A stretch of 64,000 nt of DNA. It comes from CBDCWQ01 sp965223435 (GTDB lineage: Bacteria > Myxococcota > Kuafuiibacteriia > Kuafuiibacteriales > Kuafuiibacteriaceae). This document shows, one piece after another, positions 25,844-35,380 of the stretch (positions are counted from its first letter, which is position 1; every line of letters begins with the position of its first letter). Below the pieces are notes generated by a model, which saw only the letters and a program-made list of their open reading frames with translations, was not told the origin of the DNA and ran no database searches. The stretch is from positions 372,001 through 436,000 of the forward strand of contig CBDCWQ010000023.1 of assembly GCA_965223435.1 (NCBI GenBank). The letters are read 5' to 3'. Made by a program: the position numbers and the translations under genes.

Positions 25844-27010
25844 ATGATTAACGCATTCAATCCGGTTAAGACCGGGACCCAACTTAACGATCTTCTGGGA
25901 AGCCTCGGCGTCCCTGGAGGCCTCATTGGCGCCCAAGTGGATGCCTTGGCAGGCAATCCCGTAGGTGTTCTTAGAAACCTGAATGATGCGTTTACGGAGG
26001 CTGCGACCGGAAAGGCGACAAACGGCTGGCAGCGCAAGCTGAACCAAGGTGCTTTTGGACCTCCAGGACTCATTCCCCGCCCTGGACAGGCTCTCTTGCG
26101 ACTCGGTCGTCACATTGGTGGGCACTATCATCAGCGTATAGATTTGGCTCCGGGCTCTCGAAACAATCGTTTTGCGAGGATTTTTGACCCACGGCGCAGG
26201 GCGGCGGCGAAGGTTGAGCGTATGGCGAGGCGGAGCCCTCTGGTTCGCGCGACTCTCGAAAAAGCGCTCGGTGGCAAGTTGGTATTCGACGGCCGAAACG
26301 ATGGAAAACTCACCATTCGTAAGCCCCTGCATAATCCATTCCCAGGCCTTCCTCCGCACTTGGGCAGCGTTGCCCAGCATGTTCGCGGCGTTCAAAACGG
26401 AATCATGAGCCTTGCGAAAGATCTCCAGGGTTTGCAGAACGGTGGAGGAACCGATGGAGCCGCCGGCGGAAGTTTTTCCGCCAAGGGTGGATCCTTCGAG
26501 GACCTCCTGTTTGCTCTCATGATGAACCAGATGAAGAAGCTTCAAGCGGATATTGAGGCCAAAGGCGGGCAGCTCGAGAATTTGCAAAATGGCAAAAAGG
26601 GCAAGAGCCAGGGCGGCAAGAGCAAGAAGGGTGGCAAAGGCGGCAAAGGCGGCGGCGGCGGTAAAGGCGGTGGCAAGGGTGGTAAAGGGAACATGCTGAA
26701 GACCATCGGTGGAATCGCCGGCGGGATGATCGGCGGTCCCCTTGGCGCCATGGCCGGTCAGGCCATTGGCGGTGCGATCGGCGGCGCGGTGAGCGGCGGC
26801 GGTGCCGGCGGTGCTGGTGGTGCTGGTGGTGCTGGTAGTTCCGGCGGTGCGGGGGGTTCCGGTGGGGCCAAAGGCAAAAGCGAAGAGCAGGTTACCAAAG
26901 AGCTCGAGCAGCTGACGAAAAAGTACGAGCGTTTCTTGACTTCCATCGACAACATCATGAGCACGCTCCACAAGACTTCTATGAGCTCGATTCGAAAGAT
27001 TGGTCAGTAG
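25844..27010 (+). CDS. Unrecognised glycine-zipper / Lys-Gly-linker protein, partner of the adjacent repeat protein
   Basis: A 388-residue protein of unknown function. Residues 1-170 look soluble and helical (MINAFNPVKTGTQLNDLLG). Around 215-240 lies an amphipathic helix, GSFEDLLFALMMNQMKKLQ, followed by a long Lys/Gly-only linker (GKGGKGGGGGKGG) and a hydrophobic glycine-zipper, IGGIAGGMIGGPLGAMAGQ. A Gly/Ala run comes next, then a charged coiled-coil-like C-terminus (EEQVTKELEQLTKKYERFL). No signal peptide is present. A zipper flanked by flexible linkers suggests insertion into or oligomerisation at a membrane, as in secreted pore or translocator proteins, but this is only inference. The ATG at 25844 has GAGGAG upstream. 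A strong terminator follows the gene. Confidence 0.72.
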   Translation: MINAFNPVKTGTQLNDLLGSLGVPGGLIGAQVDALAGNPVGVLRNLNDAFTEAATGKATNGWQRKLNQGAFGPPGLIPRPGQALLRLGRHIGGHYHQRIDLAPGSRNNRFARIFDPRRRAAAKVERMARRSPLVRATLEKALGGKLVFDGRNDGKLTIRKPLHNPFPGLPPHLGSVAQHVRGVQNGIMSLAKDLQGLQNGGGTDGAAGGSFSAKGGSFEDLLFALMMNQMKKLQADIEAKGGQLENLQNGKKGKSQGGKSKKGGKGGKGGGGGKGGGKGGKGNMLKTIGGIAGGMIGGPLGAMAGQAIGGAIGGAVSGGGAGGAGGAGGAGSSGGAGGSGGAKGKSEEQVTKELEQLTKKYERFLTSIDNIMSTLHKTSMSSIRKIGQ

Positions 27011-27049
27011 TATTTCTCGAATCGTTTGAAGGCCAAACGACCACCGGAG

Positions 27050-27087
27050 GACGCCTCGGTTTTTGCCGAGGCGTCTACCGCGGTTTT
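27050..27087 (+). terminator. Strong rho-independent terminator
   Basis: GACGCCTCGG and CCGAGGCGTC form a perfect ten-base-pair stem with a six-base loop; a TTTTT run follows eight bases later. It sits 40 bases after the glycine-zipper gene and separates it from the repeat-protein gene. Confidence 0.75.
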
Positions 27088-27229
27088 TGAAGTCAGACAG
27101 AGAGCGAAAACTATTGCTCGGTCGGCTCCTTCGAACCACAGCTTTTAGCCTGGGAGCCACTGCTTGGGTCCACCATCCGCGACTACGGATAGGCCCGAGC
27201 GGGCTCCCACGCGCAGGAGATCCTAAGCA

Positions 27230-29753
27230 ATGACAGCCGTGTACAAAACCTCGATCGCATCGAAGACACCAACCGATAGTAAGACGTCTTACAAAGACCA
27301 AAGCTCAGGCCGGGCGCTGACAAAGCTCGAGGCCACCAAGGGCGAGATTTCAGGCCAGGCCCTTCATCGCGCCGTCACCGACGGCACGAAGGACTTGGAC
27401 AACCAGGCCGCTGGCAAAGAATACCAAGACTTCAAGCGCTTCACCGAGAAGAACTGGGACCGCATGTCTCCAAACGCGAAGGAGAAATATCGCGTCTACG
27501 AAAAATACGCCCAAGCCTCCAAGATGAAGGGCAAAACGGGAATACCGACGTCAGAGTATCAGAAGATGCAAAAGGAAATGTCGGCCGCCGGGTATCATGA
27601 CAAGTCGGCGGGGGTGGCTATTGAATCGCTCAAGGAAAAATCGGCCCCTATCTCGGGCGACGAGATGCAACGCGCCTTGATTCGCGGCACCAAAGACTAC
27701 GACGCCCAGGCTGCGGGCAAGGAGTACAAGGACTTCAGCAAGTTCGCCAGCGAAAATCAACATCGCATGACACCGGGGGCCAAGGCAAAGTTTGCGGTGT
27801 ATGACAAATACGCGCAGGCGTCCAAAGAAGCCGGTCGGACAGGGATACCGCACAGCGAATACCAGAAGATGGTCGGCGAGATGAAGCTCGCGGGGTATCA
27901 AGACAAGAGTTCAGGAAAGGCCATTGAAAGCCTGAAATCGAAGAATCCTAAGGGTGAGATCTCAGGCCAAGAGATCCAAAAGACCATCATCGATGGCACC
28001 AAAGACTCTGATGGCCAAGCGGCAAACAAAGAATATGCGGACCTCAAGAAATTTTCGTCTGAGAACTGGCATCGTATGTCGCCGAGCGCCAAAGAAAAGG
28101 TGCGCGTCTACGACAAATACGCCAAAGCCGCACAAAAAAGGGGCAAAAAGCGGTATCTCGCATTCCGACTATGCGAAGATGCAAAAGGAAATGAGTGCGG
28201 CCGGCTATCAGGACCGAACCGCAGGCCAAGCCATCGAAGCGCTGAAGTCCAAAAAAGGTGAGATCTCGGGAAAGGATATGTACAACGCGGTCTATCGCGC
28301 CACGCGGGATCCAGATGGACAGGCTGCCGGCAAAGAATACCGAGACCTCAAGAAGTTTGCGACCGAAAACTGGGATCGCATGGCCCCGAACGCCAAAGCC
28401 AAGTTTCGTGTCTATGAACGGCATGCGAAGGCCAGCCAGGCGAAGGGGAGGACCGGAATCCGATCATCAGACTATCGCAAGATGCTCAACGAGATGGGCC
28501 AGGCGGGATACAAGGATAAGTCTGCGGGGGCCGCCATCGAGGGGCTGAAGAGCCACAAGGGGCAGATTTCGGGCAAAGTGGTCCAAAAAGCGATCATCAA
28601 CGGCACCAAGGATTTTGATGGTCAAGCTGCGGGCAAAGAGTACGCGGATCTCAAAAAGTTTGCCCAAGCAAATTGGAGCCGGCTGTCTTCAGATGGAAAA
28701 GAAAAGTTTCGTGTCTATGAGAAGTACGCCAAGGCGGCTCAAGCTCAAGGTCATTCGGGTATTGCCCGGGCAGACTACGCCCGCATGGTCAACGAGATGC
28801 GCAACTCCGGCTACCGTGATGCGAGTTCCGGACGAGCCATCGAAAGCCTGAAAAACAACCCTGGAAGCATTTCAGGAGAGGCCATGCACAACGCGATCGT
28901 CAACGGGACCAAGGACGGCGACAGTCAGGCTGCAGGCAATGAGTATGTTGATTTCAAGAAATTTGCTTCCGAGAACTGGGATCGCATGTCCCCGAACGCT
29001 CGTGAGAAGTTCCGCGTATACGAAAAGGTCGCCAAGCGGGTTCAGAAGCGCGGCAAGACCGGCATTCCCTCTCAGGAGTATAAAGAGATGGTGAGGCAGA
29101 TGAAAGCGGCTTCGTATCACGATGCGAGCGCTGCGCGGGCGATTGAGACCCTCAAGAGTACCTCGGGTTCTATCAGCGCAGGCGCGATGCAGCGGGCGAT
29201 ATTCGAAGGGACCCAAGATCTCGACAATTCGGCCGCAAGCACCGAGCACGCTGATTTTAAGAAGTTCGCCCAGCAAAATTGGCACCGCATGAGTCCCGGT
29301 GCAAAAGAGAAATTTCGTGTGTATGACGCCTACGCACAGTCCTCGAAAGCCCGAGGACTGACCGGTATTCCACAGGAGGAGTATCAAGCCATGAAGTGGC
29401 AAATGCGTAGCGCCGGCTACCACGACGCCAGTGCAGGACAGGCCATCGAGGCGCTGAAGGCCAAGACCGGCTTGATCGACGCAAAAAGCCTCATCGGGGC
29501 CATCGCTCGAGGCACGATCGACGCGGACGGCCAAGCGGCCGGTCGGGAGTACGCAGACTTCTCGAATTATGCTTTTGGCCACTGGAATCAGCTGACACCC
29601 GACGCCAAGGCCGCCTTTATGGCTTACACCGCCCACGCCGAAAACGCGTGGCTGGATGGCTCCACCGGGATCAGTAATTTTGGAGGCATGATCCAAGATA
29701 TGAAAGCGGCGGCCGAGCTGTTGTTTCTTCGGCAGGGCTTTTTTCGTATTTGA
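27230..29753 (+). CDS. Eight-repeat helical protein with EF-hand-like loops, unrecognised; frameshifted
   Basis: After about 25 residues the whole protein is eight tandem units of about 101 residues. A unit reads roughly GEISG-x2-M-x2-AI, then GTKDxDGQAAGKEYxDFKKFA, ENWxRMSPNAKEKFRVYEKYA, GxTGIPxxEYxxMxxEM and AGYxDxSAGxAIESL. Within a unit, GEIS, D-x-DGQAAGKE and GI-x3-E have the G/I/E spacing of EF-hand loops with calcium ligands partly lost. There are no cysteines in the units and no signal peptide. The frame breaks after AQKRGK in unit 3: a run of five A (28144-28148) needs four for SGISHSDYAKM to follow. The ATG at 27230 has AGGAG upstream. The restored length is about 840 residues. I do not recognise the family; a distant relation to NolX/HrpF-type translocator repeats is a guess. 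Confidence 0.75.
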
Positions 29754-29868
29754 TTCTGGAGCTCACCTGCAGGGATTCGAACGGTTTGCGTGGTGCGTGA
29801 GCGGAGGGGCAACCGGTGGGTTTGATGCTCTTTGCGTTGGCGATACCTGGGGTGGGGTGCCGTGGGTC

Positions 29869-31086
29869 TTAGGAGCACGTCAACCATTCTTTGCTACCCA
29901 GCTTGAGAAGACCGCCTTTTTTTCGCAGGCCGTTTGAGTAACTGTCTTCCCCGCGAGGAATGAAGGTGATGGCCTGCCCGAGCACGATGTATTCTCCATT
30001 CTCTGAGCCATCGTTTGAGGCGTAGGCGCTTCCGGGGCTGTAGTTTTCGGTGCCGGGGCGCGTGTTGGTGGTCGATACGTCGATGGAGCTGGTGCGCTTG
30101 TAGGTCCCATTTGCGGCAAAGTAGATCCGGTATGATGCGTATACCGAGTTCTTGGAATAGATACGTGACCAGCAACCCACAAGAGCCCGCTCGATGGCCT
30201 TGTTGCGTTTGGGGGCTCGACCGCGAAAGCCCAAAAGCGCGGTGTTGATGCCCTGCCGAAACACCTTTTTCTCTGAGGCTTGGTAGAGGCCCACGAAGGC
30301 GTAGGCGAATCGACCTACTTGGACCGCACCGAGATAGCCTTCAAGCTCGGGGCCGCCTGGAGCTTGGCCCCGGTAGATGATACGTCCCGCGCGGTGGGAG
30401 CCGATCCGGAAGACCTCGGGGCCGAGATGTTCGGTCGCCTGCGCGTAGGTTTTTTCTCCCAGCAGCAGTTTCGCTGCCCTTCTAAGAAGGTCAGGCATGG
30501 ACGCATGGACGTCCCAGCTGCCGAGCGCACGGGTGGTTCCGCCAATGGTCCCTTTGCCTCGAGCACCCGGCGGTACGATTTGGTAGTAGTCTTCGTCTCC
30601 AGATTGGGCCCAACCGTGGCGCCACCCCTTGGGCACCACAAAAGAGACCGGGCTTCCTTTGGGCTTGACGCGTTTTCCGGGGAGGGCTTTGAAGGTAAAC
30701 CGAGGCGTACCCAGTTTCGTGGCCGCGGGTGCGCTCTGGTCTTGAGTCCGGGGGGCGCGGGCCGGCCGAGCCTTTTGGCGGGCGGCGGCTCCGGTCTTGC
30801 GAAAGGTGATGGCGCTCCCTTCGATAGAAAAGACCAGTTGGTTTCGACCAACCTGACCCGAAGCGACCGGTTGGCCCTCTTGGTCCCACAAGCTGATGCT
30901 TCCCGCGGCGGTCTTCCAGGTGCCGGGTGACCCCATCAGGTCGCCGGTGCCGTCTGGGCGGAGCGTCAGGACGACGCGCGTTCCGTTGTGGTCGGCTGCG
31001 TAACGTCCCGGTATCCGAGACTGAGCCCGCGCGCCAAGGGGTACGAGCAAGAGTATGAGGAGGAGGGTGGGGGTGAGAGGGCGCAT
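29869..31086 (-). CDS. Secreted protein of unknown function
   Basis: A 405-residue exported protein with signal peptide RPLTPTLLLILLLVPLGARA. A small N-terminal beta domain (IPGRYAADHNGTRVVLTLRPDGTGDLMG) resembles short lipocalin-like cards seen in Myxococcota secreted proteins. A Pro/Ala/Arg linker follows, then a middle domain containing GSPVSFVVPKGWRHGW, as in proteins with a predicted papain- or PsbP-like fold. The C-terminal domain (VGCWSRIYSKN...YRIYFAANGTYKR) ends in CS. No enzyme motif was recognised. It is transcribed towards the repeat-protein gene with a 115-base gap. Confidence 0.65.
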   Translation of the reverse strand: MRPLTPTLLLILLLVPLGARAQSRIPGRYAADHNGTRVVLTLRPDGTGDLMGSPGTWKTAAGSISLWDQEGQPVASGQVGRNQLVFSIEGSAITFRKTGAAARQKARPARAPRTQDQSAPAATKLGTPRFTFKALPGKRVKPKGSPVSFVVPKGWRHGWAQSGDEDYYQIVPPGARGKGTIGGTTRALGSWDVHASMPDLLRRAAKLLLGEKTYAQATEHLGPEVFRIGSHRAGRIIYRGQAPGGPELEGYLGAVQVGRFAYAFVGLYQASEKKVFRQGINTALLGFRGRAPKRNKAIERALVGCWSRIYSKNSVYASYRIYFAANGTYKRTSSIDVSTTNTRPGTENYSPGSAYASNDGSENGEYIVLGQAITFIPRGEDSYSNGLRKKGGLLKLGSKEWLTCS

Positions 31087-31207
31087 AGAGACTCCGGTTT
31101 CGCAAGCACGACCGGCTCCCTAGGGGCCGGCCGAGGGTTCACGTCGATTTTCGTTCCCGAGGATAATCAAGAAATGTGCCTGGATGGTCGACCACAACTT
31201 TATGTGG

Positions 31208-31322
31208 TTGGTCCGGATTTTGTCCGGCTTCTTCCGGATGGGCCGGACAGTGGAGGGTCCACCCACGCCGGGTTTGTACGCAGCAGCGTTCAGGCTACGG
31301 CGTCAATCGGTGGGGCGACCGA
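31208..31322. repeat. Dispersed intergenic repeat, copy A
   Basis: A small hairpin (CCGGA-TTTTG-TCCGG) is followed by a roughly 90-base block sharing GGGTCCACCCA, CGGGTTTGTACGC and ATCGGTGGGGCG with the copy at 35243-35360, at roughly 75-80 percent identity by eye. Confidence 0.65.
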
Positions 31323-31323
31323 C

Positions 31324-34300
31324 CTAAAGGATCGCCTGGAACAAGGCTTCGGGTGCCGAATGCTGAGCGTCGAAGACTGCTCCTGACTCGGCGCCAGAGC
31401 GGTTGAAGCCGCCCTCGTACTCCACGGCTTCAAGAACATCGCCAGTCGTGTGTTGGGCACCGAAGAGCGCTTCTATGTCGGCGCCAGAGCGGTCGAACTC
31501 GTACTCGCGTTCGACAACCTGCAGAATACCGTCTACCTCGATGGTCTTGGTAAGCCTCCCCCGTAAGGCAAGCGCTTTTTCCAGATTGCCCTGGGCGTTG
31601 TCGTGAAAAATCCGGACCTTGGTTGAAGCGAGTGGGCTTTCACCCCCAGGAAGGTCACCGACCGCTTCTAGGTGTGTGAGCCATTCGACGGGGACCGATG
31701 CGGCTGCCGCACCTTGAGAAAACTCAAGGGCTAGGGTGTGAAGCTCGGGCCGGCTCTGTCTTAGGGCGTCCTCGGTGGGATGGGTGTCGGCGTGGCTGCC
31801 CAAGACGAACCCACCGGTGGTTTCGCTCACACGCATATGGTAGTCGTTGACGGCGTGGATTTGAACCGGCACTGAGGTGCCGCGGGTCAATTCGCTGCCG
31901 AGCCTGACCGCAACTCCGGTTTGCTCTGTCGCATAGGAAGCCCGCGAGGTCACAATTCGGTTCTCATCTTCGGTTGCCATCGGAGGCGATACCCAAGCGG
32001 CAAGGACAAAACTCTCGTGAACCGCCAACGACGCTCCTCTGGGTAGCCTGTCTTCATGCGTGCGGCTCATTTGAGCGGGGCCGAGGGCATCTTCCGAATA
32101 GTGAACCCCATCGCGAGAGCGGGCAACATACACCCAACCCTTGCGGGGCGTCTTGCGGTTGTCGGTTTTTGGTTCTGGAGCGTGGTAAAGAAGGATGACT
32201 TCCTGCCCATCGTGCCCGTGACCTCGGTCCACTACGCTGAGCAGGGGCTTCGTGCCCTGGAGGGTCGTGGGCGTTGTCGGGGCGAGCCATGTTTGTCCCC
32301 CGTCATCAGAAAAGCGAAGGGCTAGCACGCTTTCTGAGGGGTCGTCGGAGTTCGGCAACGAGCCTTTTTCGTATGCGGAGACCATTCGGCCCGAGGCAAG
32401 GGTGGTGAGTGCAGGGTAGGAAATCTGGTCGAGTGCGTGCTGACCAAAATCGTTGTCGACCACCGACACCCGCCAGCGAGATTCTGTGCTGTTCTGCCAT
32501 ACACTGGGGGACCAAGTTTGTGGGGTTTCAACTTGTGCCGCTGCGGACTGGGCCTTTGCCAAAAGAGGCCGTTGTGCCACCAGAACGGTGTCATCTTCGT
32601 ACCAGGTGCCGCGGTACCGGTACTGCGCTTGAAATCCTAAGGCCTCATACAGAGCTTCATCGCCTTCTTCGTATGAGGTTTTCCAAACAGCGCGCCACCC
32701 GACGGCAAACCGTGTTGGGTACAAGCGCTCCAGGGGGTTTTGGTCGTATATCGGATCTCTATACATTTGGTCCCAGATCGGGTTGGGTACGGGCACTGGA
32801 TCCCACCGTTTGGTTTGGTGCGCAATGATGCTGACGGTGTCTTGGTTGACGTGCAACGACGGCGCATACACAAAAGGTTCTTCCCACCAGTCGACAAAGG
32901 GCCCGCGTGGTGCCCCTCCCTGCTGGGGATCAGGTTCCATGCTGAGCGGGTAGGCATCGGGGCACCAGCAATCGTCGCAGGGGCATTGGCCCTCAAGCGC
33001 ATCGTATTGAATAAGGCTCTTGACGGTCTGTGTGATTGGCCGACGCCTGTGCGTGTCGAACACATTGAGCAGGGTTCCCTTTGAGTCGGTCTCACCCACA
33101 AGGTCTTTCAGATAGAAGACTTTGTTGGCCTCACTCCAAACGAGATGATGGTGGCCGTGGCGATCGTACGCCATGCTGAGGTCTCGCTTGTAGGCGGTGC
33201 TCTCTCGAACAACGTGTAGCGCGTTGGGGCAGGCCTCAAAGTCAGGTCTGGCGCCACAATTTCTCTTCAAGACCACTCGGGCGTTGGGCCCGTCGTTTGG
33301 GGTTGCACGCCGCTTTGCTTCAACCTACGCGATGTCCACTTGGTCTTGGTAAGTGGCGATCGCAAGCTCAAGCACATTGATGTCAGCGCCAGGCTCTGCA
33401 ACGATCACCGGTTCTTTTGACCATCCGCCGGGTGCGCCGAAGCGATGACTCTTTTGGTAGAGGACGCGGTCACTTTTCCCCGGGGCCCCGCGCGTGAGGT
33501 AAACGAGATGGGTCACGGGACCCTTGGGCCCCTCGGCGATATGTACGCGAGGCAGATAGGCTCGCTGTTTTCGGGCACTGACCGGAATCGGCTGCTCAAA
33601 TGCGCCAGGTTCGGGTGGAGCACGCGGATCGCCCACAAAGTGGGCAATGGCGTCCGAGGGCTTCGAGCGAAAGACTTGCCCGCCGGGTTCTTTGGCTTCC
33701 GCCTTGACGTAATAGCTGTAGATCATCCCCACGTCAGGGACTTCGTCCTGCGTGGTCGTCTTGACAAGGCCCTCTGCGACCAGAGTGCCGTTTCGGTAGA
33801 GCACATAGCTGAGAGCCACGTCGGGCGGAATGCGGGTACCGTCTGACCACAACCTCGGGGCCCGCCAAGATAGGGAAACCGTTTCCCGGTGGCTGGTGGA
33901 CCTGAGGGTCGACGGAGGCCGGGGCGATCTCGTGCTGACCGCATCGGTCGTGAGGGCTTTCTCAGGACTGTCGCTTTGGGTTTGGCCCACAAAGTATACA
34001 CGACCGGGCAGCATGGTGTCGCCGGCCGAAAGGCGCTCGTACCGTCCGCGGGTCGGATCCCATGTCTGCACGTGGGGGAAATGAACGCCATCATAGGATT
34101 TCGGTTCCTTGACGGTAAGAATGTTCAGGTCATGGTCGAGAGCCTGATTTTCTGTGCCAGTCGACGACGCCGTTGTCTTGACGGAGATGGAGCCACGTTG
34201 GGAGGCATGAAGCCAAACAAACCCGGTACCCCCCACACCGGTCGGGAAACCTCCGGGCGCACGAACGTAGGCGTCGGCGGTTGCCGGGGGGGCGGTCCAC

Positions 34301-34512
34301 ACTTGAACCCCGCTAAGTGAATCCAGGTTGCGGTCCGAGCCAGGGAGTGCAAGCAGGTTCCAGCCCGCTTCCCAGGCGATGCCCGCCTGGGACACTTTTG
34401 CCCGGGCAGAAGATGGCTGCGTCAAACAGAACAGGCCTGTCAGGACCAGCCCGCGGATGACCAAACGGTGATCATTCAGACCCGGTTTCTTCAACCGCGC
34501 ACGCGCAATCAT
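31324..34512 (-). pseudogene. Large secreted protein with FnIII-like and Asp-box regions, interrupted by one in-frame TAG
   Basis: Two adjacent open frames lie in the same phase with a single TAG at 33325-33327. Reading through gives YQDQVDIA-[TAG]-VEAKRRATPNDGPNARVV; TGG would supply the tryptophan of a normal DIAWVEA strand. The joined protein is about 1062 residues: signal peptide (LVIRGLVLTGLFCLTQPSSARA), a GWNLLALPG domain, a fibronectin III-like segment (PPSTLRSTSHRETVSLSWRAP), then a beta-propeller-like part with an Asp-box, RFSDDGGQTWLAP. It is probably exported and carbohydrate- or surface-directed. The cause may be a G-to-A nonsense mutation, a sequencing error or recoding. The ATG at 34512 has GAGG upstream. 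Confidence 0.75.
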
Positions 34513-34530
34513 ACGGACACCTCGGTACAC

Positions 34531-35380
34531 GCTTTTTCACGCTCGGGTCTACATCCCAATTCGGTGCGTTCATGCCTGTCAATATATATGGCTGGACGCC
34601 TGGCAAAGTGTCGTCGAATAGAGACAAAGGGTTTCTGCCTAAGTCGTTCGGCTGGCTCCCAAAGATGGATGAATGCTTTGCCCCGGATGCGGATACCTGT
34701 TGCCGCACCGGGCCAAGTTCTGAGCCTGCTGGTGACAGGTGTGTGCTCTCGCGAACACCCGTTGCCAACCATTCTCAAGCACAGAGTTGGCGAACCCATC
34801 GAGGTTACGGATCGCCCTGGATGTTGATTTCGCCCACGCGGGAAAGAACGTCTCGATCGCTCTTCCTGCGAATCTCGAAATCACCACGCTCGTTCAACCG
34901 CTCAGCTTCATGGCGTTCTGCTAGAAGATCCGATTCAAAACGCCTCTTGTCCAAGAAGGGAGCGACTTGGGCAACCATTCCCGATTCCGTTCGCCATGCG
35001 CTACACCAGCTTATCGTTTCATCGGAACGGGGCAATTGCTAGCGATCAAAAGCAAACAAGGATCTTAGCAGACTGCATCACTCGCGAGCCATTGAGCTCA
35101 GTCGACACCCCGCGAGTTGAAGAAAGCCTGGAAAGATTTGTTGTCGCGCGGACCGGGATGGGGCGTTGCACAAAAAAAGGACTGACGCAGATAGACAAGA
35201 GCCCCCGAGAGCGGGTGACCGCCGCCGGTTTTGAAGCGCGTTGGGACTCGACGATTTTTGTTCGAGTCCCGGATGGCCTGGACTGTTGCGGGTCCACCCA
35301 TGTCGGGTTTGTACGCTGCGGTGTGCGGGCTACGGTGTAGATCGGTGGGGCGCCGACGAGTGTGGTATGGGGGCTTGTCG
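34531..35380. other. 850-base region with no recognisable gene; contains repeat copy B
   Basis: Several short frames exist on both strands but none has family-like sequence or a good ribosome site. The right end contains a perfect nine-base hairpin (35243-35251 / 35262-35270) and the dispersed repeat. The stretch may be gene debris. Confidence 0.45.
35243..35360. repeat. Dispersed intergenic repeat, copy B
   Basis: GGGACTCGA and TCGAGTCCC form a perfect stem around a T-rich ten-base loop, followed by a block similar to copy A at 31208-31322. It lies directly upstream of recQ. Confidence 0.65.

Noticed and set aside
25649..27301. 550-codon frame antisense to the glycine-zipper gene
   Set aside because: Low-complexity Thr/Ala stretches are the reverse of the Gly/Lys linker codons; no ribosome site or motif.
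33325..33327. TAG as evidence of a recoded genetic code
   Set aside because: Only one such codon was found and IolB and others show normal stop usage, so mutation or error is simpler.
35242..35300. TTCGAGTCCC considered as the T-arm of a tRNA
   Set aside because: No acceptor, D- or anticodon stem can be formed around it; it belongs to the dispersed repeat hairpin.
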